A DNA stretch of 54,838 nt from positions 1 to 54,838 of the forward strand of contig CABHOK010000010.1 in NCBI GenBank assembly GCA_902168205.1, written 5' to 3'. Both the position numbers and the translations under genes were made by a program. The notes under the pieces were generated by a model that was not told where the DNA came from, searched no databases, and worked only from the letters and a program-made list of their open reading frames with translations. Below are positions 45,238 through 54,793 of this stretch, piece after piece; positions within the stretch are counted from its first letter, which is position 1; every line of letters begins with the position of its first letter. This DNA is from an uncultured Chitinophaga sp. GTDB lineage: Bacteria; Bacteroidota; Bacteroidia; Cytophagales; Cyclobacteriaceae.

Positions 45238-46350
45238 ATGCGGTATTATATCATAGCGGGAGAACGATCAGGTGATTTACATGGAGGTAATTTGGTTAAG
45301 GCGCTGCGCCAGCAGGATGCCAATGCTTCGTTACGCGGATTTGGTGGAGAGTATATGCAGCAGGCCGGTGTTGATCTCACCGTTCATTATAAGGACCTGG
45401 CTTTCATGGGCCTCGTGGAAGTGCTCACCAATCTCAACAAGATCTCAAACTATATAAAGAAATGTAAAGAGGATATACTGGAGTTTAAGCCTGATGTTAT
45501 TATCCTGATTGACTACGGGGGCTTTAACAGGCGCATTGCTAAATTTGGTAGGAAAGAAGGCATTCGTGTTTTCTATTATATCCCTCCGAAAGTATGGGCA
45601 TGGTATCAAAGTCGTGCGCTGGAATTGAAACAGAATGTAGACCAGTTGTTTGTTATTCTACCTTTTGAAAAACCATTCTTCAGGAAATTTGATTGGGAGG
45701 TTGATTACGTTGGTAATCCCGTGCTCGATGCCGTGAAGGCACATGTACCTGATGGACAGTTTTTAACACGATACTCGTTTGATAGCGAGTCTCCATTGGT
45801 AGCGTTGTTGCCGGGTAGTCGCAAGCAGGAGCTCAAGACGATCATTCCGTTAATGGCGAGTGTAGTGAAGAAATTTCCGACAACACAGTTTGCTGTAGCA
45901 GCCGTAAGCAATCTTGATCAGTCGATGTATAGTGAACTGCAGACGCTGCCGAATGTAAAGTTTGTATTTGAAGACACCTATAATTTATTGCTGCATGTTA
46001 AAGCAGCGATAGTAACATCCGGAACGGCTACGCTGGAAACGGCACTCTTTCGGGTGCCACAGGTTGTTGTATATAAAACCAGCTTCCTCACCTATCAGAT
46101 TGTGAAGAGATTGATAAAAGTCCCCTATATATCGCTGGTAAATCTCATCGCTGATAAAGAGGTAGTAAAAGAAATGATACAGGGCGATGCTAACACAGAG
46201 AAAGTTTCGGATGAGATAAATCTGCTCCTCAATAACGAATCGTATCGAAATAACATGTTGCAGAACTATGATGAAATTATTCGTATCCTGGATATCGGGT
46301 CTGCGTCTGAGAATACAGCAAAATTAATGGTGAGATATTTACAGTCGTAA
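45238..46350 (+). CDS. lpxB: Lipid-A-disaccharide synthase
   Basis: A 370-residue GT19 enzyme: IIAGERSGDLHGGNLVKALR at the start, DVIILIDYGGFNRRIAKFG, YYIPPKVWAWYQSR, VALLPGSRKQELKT and TSGTATLETALFRVPQVVVY. It joins UDP-2,3-diacylglucosamine and lipid X at the inner membrane. Full length. The hairpin at 46329-46360 straddles its stop. Confidence 0.96.
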   Translation: MRYYIIAGERSGDLHGGNLVKALRQQDANASLRGFGGEYMQQAGVDLTVHYKDLAFMGLVEVLTNLNKISNYIKKCKEDILEFKPDVIILIDYGGFNRRIAKFGRKEGIRVFYYIPPKVWAWYQSRALELKQNVDQLFVILPFEKPFFRKFDWEVDYVGNPVLDAVKAHVPDGQFLTRYSFDSESPLVALLPGSRKQELKTIIPLMASVVKKFPTTQFAVAAVSNLDQSMYSELQTLPNVKFVFEDTYNLLLHVKAAIVTSGTATLETALFRVPQVVVYKTSFLTYQIVKRLIKVPYISLVNLIADKEVVKEMIQGDANTEKVSDEINLLLNNESYRNNMLQNYDEIIRILDIGSASENTAKLMVRYLQS

Positions 46351-46360
46351 ACATCTCACC
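46329..46360. terminator. Hairpin across the lpxB stop
   Basis: GGTGAGAT and ATCTCACC form an 8-bp stem around the stop codon, between convergent lpxB and clpX. A weak terminator without a clear T-run. Confidence 0.5.
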
Positions 46361-46377
46361 ATCGCTATATATTTTAC

Positions 46378-47613
46378 TTAAGCAACTTTCAGTTTGCTGT
46401 ACTGCGACTTGCTGAATTTTTCTTCCGCGTAAGCGCGTGTTATTACCAGTCTATCGGTATTCTTTTCAGATGGTAATTCAAACATCGCATCGTTAATGAT
46501 CGCTTCGCAGATACCGCGTAAACCACGGGCACCTAATTTATACTCCATCGCTTTTTCTACGATAAAGTCAACGGCACCTTCTTTAAATTCAAGTTGAATC
46601 TCTTCCATTTCAAACAGCTTCTTATATTGTTTGATGAGCGCGTTCTTCGGCTCGGTAAGAATGCGCTGAAGTGTTTCGCGATCCAGTGGATTCAGGAATG
46701 AGACAACCGGCAAGCGGCCTATTAATTCAGGAATAAGCCCGAAGCTTTTCAGATCCTGCGCAGTTATGAATTTTAACAAGTTATCCTTATCGATCTCGCC
46801 AGGGTGCAAACCATCATGGCCCGCAACGAATCCCAGCGGACGTGTATTCAATCGGTTACCAATGAACCTGGATATACCTTCAAATGCACCACCGCAAATG
46901 AAAAGTATATTTTCAGTATTTACCGTAATCATTTTCTGATCCGGATGTTTACGTCCGCCTTGAGGCGGAACGTTTACGGCTGTACCTTCTAACAATTTAA
47001 GAAGCGCCTGCTGCACACCTTCACCGCTAACATCGCGGGTAATAGAAGGGTTGTCAGATTTACGAGCGATCTTATCAATCTCGTCAATATATACTATACC
47101 ACGTTCTGCCGCCTCAACATTATAGTCGGCTGCCTGCAGAAGGCGCGTTAATATACTTTCAACATCTTCACCCACGTAACCGGCCTCGGTAAGCACGGTA
47201 GCATCGGCAATACAAAAAGGAACCTGAAGAATTTTAGCGAGTGTACGAGCGAGGTAAGTTTTTCCGGTTCCGGTTTCGCCTACCATGATGATGTTCGATT
47301 TTTCGATCGTTACATCGTTATCCAGCTTGCGCTGCATTAAGCGCTTGTAGTGATTATATACTGCAACGGACATAACTTTTTTAGCTTCGTCTTGTCCGAT
47401 CACATATTCATCCAGAAATTTTTTGATCTCGCGAGGTTTAACCAGCTTGAAGTTAGGAGAGAAGCCGGCTTCCGTTTTACTTTTCTTTTCCTCGCTTAGA
47501 ATCTGGTTGGCCTGGGTTACACATTTATCACAGATGTGTGCGTGTATTCCTGAAATCATCAGGTCCACATCCTTTTTACTTCTTCCACAAAATGAACAGG
47601 TAACTTCAGCCAT
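46378..47613 (-). CDS. clpX: ClpX ATPase subunit
   Basis: A 411-residue AAA+ unfoldase. N-terminal zinc finger ([20 protein letters not shown], then HICDKC), Walker [10 protein letters not shown], Walker [11 protein letters not shown], sensor and [12 protein letters not shown] region. It unfolds substrates for ClpP. It lies 93 bp downstream of clpP with a hairpin between, and has the usual tig-clpP-clpX order. Confidence 0.97.
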   Translation of the reverse strand: MAEVTCSFCGRSKKDVDLMISGIHAHICDKCVTQANQILSEEKKSKTEAGFSPNFKLVKPREIKKFLDEYVIGQDEAKKVMSVAVYNHYKRLMQRKLDNDVTIEKSNIIMVGETGTGKTYLARTLAKILQVPFCIADATVLTEAGYVGEDVESILTRLLQAADYNVEAAERGIVYIDEIDKIARKSDNPSITRDVSGEGVQQALLKLLEGTAVNVPPQGGRKHPDQKMITVNTENILFICGGAFEGISRFIGNRLNTRPLGFVAGHDGLHPGEIDKDNLLKFITAQDLKSFGLIPELIGRLPVVSFLNPLDRETLQRILTEPKNALIKQYKKLFEMEEIQLEFKEGAVDFIVEKAMEYKLGARGLRGICEAIINDAMFELPSEKNTDRLVITRAYAEEKFSKSQYSKLKVA

Positions 47614-47633
47614 AAATTATTTTTAAAATTAAA

Positions 47634-47684
47634 AACCGATGCTCAGAACAACCTCAAAGGTACTGAATATTCTGAACATCGGTT
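47634..47684 (-). terminator. Terminator between clpP and clpX
   Basis: AACCGATG plus TCAGAA pair with TTCTGA plus CATCGGTT, one mismatch each side; on the minus strand it is followed by TTTTTAATTTT. clpX must be read by readthrough or its own promoter. Confidence 0.75.
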
Positions 47685-47706
47685 GGATGGAAAACGTGCG
47701 GAAAAG

Positions 47707-48381
47707 TTAGATTTTCTTACGTTCCAGCACTTCGTCTATTAATCCATATTCTTTGGCTTCGGTAGCACGCATCCAGTAGTCACGGTCAGAATCTTTCTCG
47801 ATTTTCTCGTATTTGGCACCGCTGTGCTTCGCCAGAATGTTGTAAAGATCTTTCTTTACTTCAAGGGTTTGCTTCAACGATATTTCCATATCTGATGCTT
47901 GTCCTTGCATACCGCTCATCGGCTGGTGAATCATCACACGAGCGTGCACCAGTGCTGATCTCTTTTTGGCCGCTCCCGCAGTAAGCAATACCGCGCCCAT
48001 AGAAGCTGCCAGTCCGGTACAGATGGTAGCAACATCTGGGTTTATATATTGCATAGTGTCATAAATACCCAGACCAGCATATACAGATCCGCCCGGACTG
48101 TTGATATACATGATGATATCTTTTTTAGGATCGGATGACTCGAGGAAAAGTAATTGAGCCGTGATCAGGTTGGCAATCTGGTCATCAATACCCATTCCTA
48201 AGAAGATGATACGATCGGAGATAAGGCGTGTGAAAACATCAATAGCACGAAAGTTTCCAGGACGTTCTTCTATAACATATTGAGTCATGTTCTGGATTTG
48301 CTGCGCGTAACTGTCAACTGTATTGCCGCTCATGCCTAAGTGGTGCACGGCATACTTTCTGAATTCATTGTTATAATGCAT
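47707..48381 (-). CDS. clpP: ClpP protease subunit
   Basis: A 224-residue serine protease. Catalytic triad S127 (GLAASMGAV), H152 (MIHQPMSG) and D201 (DSDRDYWM); oxyanion glycine motif [12 protein letters not shown] at 92-103. The N-terminal 30 residues are longer than in E. coli, as in other Bacteroidota. It forms the degradation chamber for ClpX. Confidence 0.97.
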   Translation of the reverse strand: MHYNNEFRKYAVHHLGMSGNTVDSYAQQIQNMTQYVIEERPGNFRAIDVFTRLISDRIIFLGMGIDDQIANLITAQLLFLESSDPKKDIIMYINSPGGSVYAGLGIYDTMQYINPDVATICTGLAASMGAVLLTAGAAKKRSALVHARVMIHQPMSGMQGQASDMEISLKQTLEVKKDLYNILAKHSGAKYEKIEKDSDRDYWMRATEAKEYGLIDEVLERKKI

Positions 48382-48485
48382 ATAATAAAAGGATAATTAC
48401 TTTAGTGAGGATTGAAATAATGGTAATCTTAGCCATCCAAGTTCAAAATTCCAACCCTTTCGTTCTTAAACCTATTTAAAAAGAA

Positions 48486-48525
48486 AATGGTTTTAGCCCG
48501 GATCATTTCACGAACTAAAACCATT
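48486..48525 (-). terminator. Terminator of tig
   Basis: An 11-bp stem (AATGGTTTTAG/CTAAAACCATT) with 18-base loop; on the minus strand it is followed by TTCTTTTTAAA. 58 bp past the tig stop. Confidence 0.8.
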
Positions 48526-48582
48526 GACGAAAAATACGAATACTTTATTGTTCAGACAGCCGTTGCTCCGGCCGTTGAAGTA

Positions 48583-49929
48583 TTAGTGTTTGTGTTCCGC
48601 TACAATTTTCTTGAACTCTTCAACCGTTACTTTTTTCTCTTGAACGGTTATGTTGTCTTTAATGAACTTCAGGATTTTTTCGCCACGTAACTGGTTGTAC
48701 AAACGCATAAAGTTCTGACCATTTTCATTTTGCAGGTAGTTGTCTGCGATACCATCCAGGCGGTCGCCAAGTTGTTCAACAAAAGCTGAACCGCCAAACT
48801 GTGCCGCGATCAATTCTTTTGCCTTGTTACGAACTTCCTCTGCTTCAACAGTAATTTTGTTATCGTCAGCGATACGGTTCTTCACAAGATCCCACTTCAA
48901 ACCCCTTTTATAGTGTTCGAATTCTCTGTTGAGAACTTCTTCTGTTACTTCTCCATTGCTGCTAGACAGTAACCATGATTTCAGGAAGTCGTCTGGCAGA
49001 TTGATAGACGTATTAGAGATAAAATAATCTTCGATGTTGTGATCAAGGAAATGCTCAGACTCACGCTTGTAGTTCTCAGAGATTGTCTCTTTTACTTTTG
49101 TGATAAACTCTTCTTCCGTTTTCACAACGTCTTTACCAAACACGCGGTCGAACAGCTCGGTGTTAACAGCAGCAGGTTCTACACGGCTGATGTTTGTTAA
49201 CTTGAATATATACTTTCCTTTGGCAGCTTTAGCTTCTTCTTCTGATACACCAAGGAGTTGTGCTACTTGTGCATCTTCTGAAAATATCTTGCTTACTTCA
49301 AATTCAACTTCTTCACCTTTCTTCAGGCCGATGAATTTTTTCTGCTCTTTCTTTTCAACTTTCTCAATGGCAATGAAAGCATGTTCTTTTTTGAAGTCAC
49401 CTTCTTTTGCACGAAGTTCTCCGAAAAGGTTGTCATCAGCTTCTGATGTTTCAGGCTCGCTTACTTTACCAAAACGCTTCTTCAGATCGGTGAGCGTTTC
49501 ATCAATTGTATTTTGATCAACGTCAATCGGATATGATTTCACTTTTACTTTCGAAGAAACTTCATAGGTAAACTCATCTACCATACCAATCTGATATTCG
49601 AACTCGAAATCTTTCTGAGTATCCCAATCAATTTGTTTTGCTTTCTCCTGGTTAGGAAGTGGATCGCCCAGAATTTTTATCTGGTTATCTTTAATATAGT
49701 CTGAAAGCTTGTGTGACAGCAGATGGTTGATTTCATCTACAAGAATAGATTTGCCGAACATTTTTTTGATCACACCACTGGGAACTTTACCCTGACGAAA
49801 GCCTTTGATGTTCGCTTTGCGCGAATAATCTTTTACTTTTTCTTCCACGTGGGGTTGATAATCACCTTCGGTTAATTTAATTTTAATTACACCTTCAGTG
49901 TTGTTCTTTTTGTTCAGTGTTATTTCCAA
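48583..49929 (-). CDS. tig: Trigger factor chaperone
   Basis: A 448-residue ribosome-bound chaperone. The N-terminal ribosome-binding domain has the signature in NIKGFRQGKVPSGVIKKMFG (G-F-R-x-G-K-x-P, residues 40-59), followed by a divergent FKBP-like middle part (ELRAKEGDFKKEHAFIAIEK) and the C-terminal substrate arms. Peptidyl-prolyl isomerase residues are poorly kept, common in Bacteroidota. Ends in the terminator at 48486-48525. Confidence 0.94.
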   Translation of the reverse strand: MEITLNKKNNTEGVIKIKLTEGDYQPHVEEKVKDYSRKANIKGFRQGKVPSGVIKKMFGKSILVDEINHLLSHKLSDYIKDNQIKILGDPLPNQEKAKQIDWDTQKDFEFEYQIGMVDEFTYEVSSKVKVKSYPIDVDQNTIDETLTDLKKRFGKVSEPETSEADDNLFGELRAKEGDFKKEHAFIAIEKVEKKEQKKFIGLKKGEEVEFEVSKIFSEDAQVAQLLGVSEEEAKAAKGKYIFKLTNISRVEPAAVNTELFDRVFGKDVVKTEEEFITKVKETISENYKRESEHFLDHNIEDYFISNTSINLPDDFLKSWLLSSSNGEVTEEVLNREFEHYKRGLKWDLVKNRIADDNKITVEAEEVRNKAKELIAAQFGGSAFVEQLGDRLDGIADNYLQNENGQNFMRLYNQLRGEKILKFIKDNITVQEKKVTVEEFKKIVAEHKH

Positions 49930-49966
49930 AGCTTATAACTTTTGATTGTTTACCTAAGAAACCAGA

Positions 49967-50004
49967 AACCCTCAATGCCCGTGTGTTGTTACGAACATAG
50001 AGGG
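49967..50004 (-). terminator. Hairpin between tRNA-Leu and tig
   Basis: AACCCTC plus ATG pair with CAT plus GAGGGTT around one A-A mismatch, a few bases past the tRNA CCA end on the minus strand. The T-run is weak. Confidence 0.5.
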
Positions 50005-50010
50005 TTAGAT

Positions 50011-50095
50011 GGTCCGGATGGAGGGACTCGAACCCCCACGCCTTGCGGCACCAGATCCTAAGTCTGGCACGGCTACCAATTACGCCACATCCGGA
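50011..50095 (-). tRNA. tRNA-Leu (anticodon TAG)
   Basis: 85 bases plus encoded CCA (50008-50010). Acceptor TCCGGAT/ATCCGGA; anticodon arm CCAGA-CTTAGGA-TCTGG gives TAG; a long variable arm (GCCGCAAGGC) as in class II tRNAs; T arm GGGTTCGAGTCCC. It reads CUA and probably other CUN codons. Confidence 0.97.
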
Positions 50096-50105
50096 ATTGG
50101 AGGCG

Positions 50106-50113
50106 CAAATTTA
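50106..50113 (-). promoter_or_regulatory. -7 element of tRNA-Leu promoter
   Basis: TAAATTTG on the minus strand, 10 bp before the tRNA, with a TTC at -33 in place of TTG. Confidence 0.65.
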
Positions 50114-50215
50114 TAGAATATTCAGAAATAAAGAATAGTTTACGATTTTAATTCAAAAACTTCGGGAATTGTGGCTAAAAACCCCAAAATTCCGCTAAAA
50201 ATATAGATACGCAAG

Positions 50216-52429
50216 ATGGTAATCGATGCCGAGCAGGAGAAAAAAGAGATCATTAGTCGATATAGGAGATTACTACGCAAAGCAAAACCGATCTTAAAAG
50301 ACGGTGATGCTAAACTGATAAAGAAAGCTTTTACGCTTTCGCTGGATGCGCATAAAGACATGCGCAGAAAATCTGGCGAACCATTTATTTTCCACCCGTT
50401 AGCCGTAGCTGAAATCTGCGTGGAGGAAATCGGCCTGGGTACAACTTCCATTATTTCTGCACTCATGCACGATGTAGTGGAGGATACCGATATCGAGCTT
50501 ACCGACATCGAGCGGATGTTTGGAAAAAAAATAGCCCGCATCATTGACGGTTTAACTAAAATCCGAGGTGTTTTTGAATACGGTACATCGCAGCAGGCAG
50601 AGAACTTCCGCAAGATGTTATTCACACTGTCGGAAGATGTGCGTGTGATTCTCATCAAACTTGCTGATCGTCTGCACAATATGCGCACGCTCGACAGCAT
50701 GCCGCGCAACAAACAATTAAAAGTTGCCAACGAAACTATATATCTGTATGCTCCGCTGGCGCACCGCCTCGGGTTAAATGCGATTAAAACAGAACTTGAG
50801 GATTTATACCTGCGCTTTACTGACAGACCTATCTATAGTTCAATCGCTGAAAAGATCGATGCCACCAAAGCGGCTCGTAATAAATTCATTAAACAGTTTA
50901 TGATTCCTATTAAAGAGGAACTGGATAAGCTGGGTATTGAATATGAAATCAAAGGTCGGCCAAAATCCATTCATTCCATCTGGAATAAAATGCGCAAGCA
51001 GAATATTCCATTTGAAGAAGTGTTTGATCTCTTTGCTATCCGCATTATCCTGGATACAACTATGGAGCACGAGAAAGCACTTTGCTGGCAGGTATATTCC
51101 ATCGTTACCGATTATTATACTCCGAATCCTGATCGTCTTCGTGATTGGATCAGCACACCTAAATCAAACGGATACGAATCGTTGCACACAACCGTAATGG
51201 CCAAGAATGGTCAATGGGTTGAGGTTCAGATCCGAAGCAAGCGCATGGATGAAATTGCAGAGAAAGGTTACGCTGCACACTGGAAATATAAAGACACCAA
51301 CACTACGGCTGAATCGAACCTGGAGAAATGGCTTGCCCGTGTGCGCGACTTGCTGGAACAAAACAATCACTCGGCACTTGATTTCGTAGATGACTTCCGA
51401 GGAAATTTATTCAGCGAAGAAGTATTTGTGTTTACACCAAAAGGTGAATTGAAAACTTTGCCGTACGGAGCTACGGCACTTGATTTTGCTTTTGAAATTC
51501 ACACGCAAGTGGGTTCCAAGTGTATAGGTGCTAAAGTCAATAACAAGCTCGTCCCTATAAATTATGTGTTGAAGAATGGTGATCAGATTGAAATCCTGAC
51601 TTCAGCAAAACAAAAACCTCATGAAGACTGGCTGCGCTTTGTGGTCAGCTCGAAGGCGAAGTCGCGAATAAAAGATGAGTTAAAAGAAGACAAGAAGAAA
51701 TCTGCGGAGGAAGGAAAAGAAATTCTGCTTCGAAAACTCCGTCAGTTGAAAGAAGATCCAAGCCAGCAGCTACTTGAGCAAATGCGCGAGCACTTTAAGG
51801 TACAGGCTAACTTTGAATTGTATTATCGCGTAGGGCGAGGCTTTATCACAGCGGCAGATCTTAAAAAATTTGTGGAGAATAAACCAACTTCGCCACTCAA
51901 GAACCGTCCGAATGCCCCGGCCGATGCAAAGGCTATTGAGCAGGAAATCACCAAAATAAAAGGTCGTTATGAAGATATTCTCCTCGTGGGCGAGGATATG
52001 GATGTGGTAGATTACAAACTTGCCAAATGCTGCACGCCTATACCCGGCGATGATGTGTTTGGTTTTGTTACCGTTAGCGAAGGAATAAAAATCCATAGAA
52101 CCAATTGTCCGAATGCACCAGAATTACTCTCGCATCATGGAAATCGTGTGGTAAAAGCCAAGTGGACTTCTCAACATGAAGTGGCATTCCTTACGGGATT
52201 AAAAATCAGGGGAACCGATCGCGTGGGGCTCATCAACGATGTTTCAAAAATTATTTCTGAAGAATTGAAAGTGAATATGAGTTCCATGTCTATTCACACC
52301 GATTCAGGAATTTTTGAAGGTGAGATTATGCTCTATGTTAATGACACCCGTCATTTGGAACAACTGATCGAAAAGCTGCGCAGCGTGGAAGGCGTTGTAA
52401 AAGTGAGCCGTTTCGACTCAAAAGAGTGA
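50216..52429 (+). CDS. Bifunctional (p)ppGpp synthetase/hydrolase (RelA/SpoT)
   Basis: A 737-residue stringent-response enzyme. HD hydrolase domain (FHPLAVAEICVEEIGLG; SALMHDVVEDTDIE), synthetase domain (GRPKSIHSIWNKMRKQ; YESLHTTVMAKNGQWVEVQI), TGS domain (VFVFTPKGELKTLPYGATAL) and C-terminal ACT domain (LKIRGTDRVGLINDVSKIIS). Both catalytic domains look intact, so it can make and degrade (p)ppGpp. Confidence 0.96.
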   Translation: MVIDAEQEKKEIISRYRRLLRKAKPILKDGDAKLIKKAFTLSLDAHKDMRRKSGEPFIFHPLAVAEICVEEIGLGTTSIISALMHDVVEDTDIELTDIERMFGKKIARIIDGLTKIRGVFEYGTSQQAENFRKMLFTLSEDVRVILIKLADRLHNMRTLDSMPRNKQLKVANETIYLYAPLAHRLGLNAIKTELEDLYLRFTDRPIYSSIAEKIDATKAARNKFIKQFMIPIKEELDKLGIEYEIKGRPKSIHSIWNKMRKQNIPFEEVFDLFAIRIILDTTMEHEKALCWQVYSIVTDYYTPNPDRLRDWISTPKSNGYESLHTTVMAKNGQWVEVQIRSKRMDEIAEKGYAAHWKYKDTNTTAESNLEKWLARVRDLLEQNNHSALDFVDDFRGNLFSEEVFVFTPKGELKTLPYGATALDFAFEIHTQVGSKCIGAKVNNKLVPINYVLKNGDQIEILTSAKQKPHEDWLRFVVSSKAKSRIKDELKEDKKKSAEEGKEILLRKLRQLKEDPSQQLLEQMREHFKVQANFELYYRVGRGFITAADLKKFVENKPTSPLKNRPNAPADAKAIEQEITKIKGRYEDILLVGEDMDVVDYKLAKCCTPIPGDDVFGFVTVSEGIKIHRTNCPNAPELLSHHGNRVVKAKWTSQHEVAFLTGLKIRGTDRVGLINDVSKIISEELKVNMSSMSIHTDSGIFEGEIMLYVNDTRHLEQLIEKLRSVEGVVKVSRFDSKE

Positions 52430-52464
52430 TTATCAAGAAGTAGTGCAAATCTTACAAACCTGAT

Positions 52465-52472
52465 TATCTTTG
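52465..52472 (+). promoter_or_regulatory. -7 element of fur promoter
   Basis: TATCTTTG, perfect -7 box, about 12 bp before the fur start; GTG lies in the -33 position. Confidence 0.6.
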
Positions 52473-52483
52473 CCCGTTAATTC

Positions 52484-52957
52484 ATGGCACTCAATCCGAA
52501 ATTATACGAAGAAGTAAAAAAGATTTTCACAGCATACCTCGAAAACAAAGAGCTGCGGAAAACCCCGGAACGTTATGCGATCCTGGAGGAAATCTATTCA
52601 CGCGATGGTCATTTTGATGTAGAGTCGCTCTATATCAGCATGAAAAATAAAAATTACCGGGTTAGTCGTGCCACAGTATATAACACGTTGGATCTGCTCG
52701 TGGAGTGCGACCTGGTGAGTAAACATCAGTTTGGTAAAAATCTGGCGCAATACGAAAAATCGTACGGCTATAAACAGCACGATCACCTTATCTGCACAGA
52801 ATGTCATAAGGTGATTGAGTTTTGCGACCCGCGCATCCAGAACATTCAGAACACGGTAGAAGAAATTCTGCACTTCAATGTTATGCATCATTCTCTTATA
52901 CTATACGCATCCTGCACAAAGCAGAACTGCGAAAACAAAATTGCTGCATCGAACTAA
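52484..52957 (+). CDS. fur: Fur-family metal-responsive repressor
   Basis: A 157-residue protein: winged helix ([40 protein letters not shown]), then metal sites [16 protein letters not shown] and the C-terminal CTKQNCENK (two Cys pairs for structural zinc). It probably binds iron and represses iron uptake; which metal cannot be fixed. Three bp before the STAS gene. Confidence 0.9.
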   Translation: MALNPKLYEEVKKIFTAYLENKELRKTPERYAILEEIYSRDGHFDVESLYISMKNKNYRVSRATVYNTLDLLVECDLVSKHQFGKNLAQYEKSYGYKQHDHLICTECHKVIEFCDPRIQNIQNTVEEILHFNVMHHSLILYASCTKQNCENKIAASN

Positions 52958-52960
52958 CCT

Positions 52961-53290
52961 ATGAACTTTACACATACAATTCAAGACAACCGGCTGTTAC
53001 TCAACCTTTCAGGAGACTTGATCGGTGAGGACAACGGAGCTGCTGTTATCGAGGTAGTAACCAATGCTATACAGGCAAAGGCACTGATGTGTATTGTCGA
53101 CATATCAGAACTGCGCTATATAAATAGTAGCGGTATAGGTGTTTTGATTACTATACTCACAAAGTTCAGGAATAAAGGAGGAGAGGTTTATCTGATGAGA
53201 CCTTCCGAAAGTGTTCAGAAATTATTGGTGATCACCAAGCTGAACGCCATTTTCCAGATTATACAATCTGAAGCTGAAGTAGTTAAATAA
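52961..53290 (+). CDS. STAS-domain anti-sigma factor antagonist
   Basis: A 109-residue SpoIIAA-like protein: MCIVDISELRYINSSGIGVL, with the phosphorylatable Ser of NSSGIG, and a KFRNKGGEVYLMRPSESVQK segment. It would bind an anti-sigma kinase; none is in the window. It follows fur and precedes purA. Confidence 0.88.
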   Translation: MNFTHTIQDNRLLLNLSGDLIGEDNGAAVIEVVTNAIQAKALMCIVDISELRYINSSGIGVLITILTKFRNKGGEVYLMRPSESVQKLLVITKLNAIFQIIQSEAEVVK

Positions 53291-53314
53291 CTTTTATTAA
53301 TAAGATTTTCACGA

Positions 53315-54583
53315 ATGTCTAAGGTAGATGTTTTATTGGGCCTTCAATGGGGCGATGAAGGTAAAGGAAAGATTGTGGACGTATTAGCACCAAAGTACGA
53401 TGTGGTGGCTAGATTTCAGGGAGGACCAAATGCCGGTCATACACTGGAGTTTGATGGTATAAAACACGTACTTCACCAGATACCTTCCGGAATTTTTCGT
53501 GAAACTACCCGAAACGTTATTGGTAATGGCGTAGTGCTCGACCCGGTTATTTTTAAAACCGAAATTGAGAAACTTGCCAAGTACAATCTCAATACGAAGA
53601 AGAATCTTTTTATTTCTAAAAAGGCCACGCTGATTCTGCCAACGCACAGGCTACTGGACGCTGCTTACGAAAAAGCAAAGGGCGATAATAAGATCGGATC
53701 CACTTTAAAAGGTATTGGTCCTACTTATCAGGATAAAATTGGAAGACAAGGTTTGCGCGTGGGCGATATTCTTGCCGATAATTTTAAAGACCGATTGAAA
53801 AAACTTACGGATATACACTTCAAGATTTTGAAGGAACATCAGGTTGAATTCAATTGGAACGAATTGGAAGCTCAGTTTTTAGACGCAGTAAATTTCCTGA
53901 AAGAATTTAATCTTGTTGACAGCGAGTATTTTCTGAATAAAGAATTGAAAGCAGGATCAAGTATTCTGGCAGAAGGCGCACAAGGAGCGTTGTTAGATAT
54001 CGACTTTGGAAGTTATCCTTTCGTAACAAGTTCTAATACGGTTACAGCCGGTGCATGTACAGGTCTTGGTATAGCGCCCCGAAATATAGGCGAGGTATAC
54101 GGTATATTTAAGGCTTATAGCACACGCGTAGGCAGTGGTCCGTTCCCAACTGAGTTGTTGGATGACCAGGGTGAATTGATGCGTAAGGAAGGAAATGAAT
54201 TCGGTTCTACTACAGGAAGGCCACGCAGATGTGGTTGGATTGATTTGCCTTCATTAAAATATTCCATCATGATCAACGGAGTTACACAACTGTTGATGAT
54301 GAAAGCAGATGTACTCAGTATTTTTTCTTCGATAAAAATTTGTACAAAATATCAGTTGAAGGACGGTACAATCACTGATATGATACCATACGAACAAGTA
54401 AATGAAAAAATTTTACCGATTTATACTGAATTAAAGGGGTGGAATTCTGATTTACGAAAATCAAAAGAAAGTTTGCCTTCCGAGTTAAATGACTATATAA
54501 AGTTTCTTGAAACTGAATTGCAGGTTCCTATAACATTGGTATCAGTAGGTCCTGATCGCACCGAAACAATTCACAGAAACTAA
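53315..54583 (+). CDS. purA: Adenylosuccinate synthetase
   Basis: A 422-residue enzyme making adenylosuccinate from IMP and aspartate with GTP. P-loop LGLQWGDEGKGKIVD at 7-21, then GGPNAGHTLEFDG, IGSTLKGIGPTYQDKIGR, EGAQGALLDIDFGSYPFVTS and TGRPRRCGWIDL. Length normal. Confidence 0.97.
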   Translation: MSKVDVLLGLQWGDEGKGKIVDVLAPKYDVVARFQGGPNAGHTLEFDGIKHVLHQIPSGIFRETTRNVIGNGVVLDPVIFKTEIEKLAKYNLNTKKNLFISKKATLILPTHRLLDAAYEKAKGDNKIGSTLKGIGPTYQDKIGRQGLRVGDILADNFKDRLKKLTDIHFKILKEHQVEFNWNELEAQFLDAVNFLKEFNLVDSEYFLNKELKAGSSILAEGAQGALLDIDFGSYPFVTSSNTVTAGACTGLGIAPRNIGEVYGIFKAYSTRVGSGPFPTELLDDQGELMRKEGNEFGSTTGRPRRCGWIDLPSLKYSIMINGVTQLLMMKADVLSIFSSIKICTKYQLKDGTITDMIPYEQVNEKILPIYTELKGWNSDLRKSKESLPSELNDYIKFLETELQVPITLVSVGPDRTETIHRN

Positions 54584-54612
54584 ACACAATCATAATTTTT
54601 TTTAAACACCCC

Positions 54613-54642
54613 TTGCAGCACCAAAACCTTCTTCTACCTTTG
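54613..54642 (+). promoter_or_regulatory. Tandem promoter P1
   Basis: TTG, 19 bp, TACCTTTG, followed by CATCCCC. Its -7 box overlaps an 11-bp inverted repeat (AACCTTCTTCT, 54625-54635, with AGAAGAAGGTT, 54668-54678). Confidence 0.85.
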
Positions 54643-54763
54643 CATCCCCAATCGCAGTAGGCGGGTGAGAAGAAGGTTGAAATGCTGAGAGTATCTTTCT
54701 GAGAGATTTGTTTCATTTGCGAGAGTGGATGGAAAAAGAAAAAAATAATTTTTCAGAAAGATG

Positions 54764-54793
54764 TTGCAAAGAGGAAAAAAGCAATTACCTTTG
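54764..54793 (+). promoter_or_regulatory. Tandem promoter P2
   Basis: TTG, 19 bp, TACCTTTG, followed by CACTCCC, preceded by an A/T-rich stretch (54733-54752) like an upstream element. Same architecture as P1 and rpsT. Confidence 0.85.

Noticed and set aside
50140-50730. A 196-codon minus-strand frame opposite the RelA/SpoT gene
   Set aside because: Ser/Ile-rich shadow of a well-supported gene.
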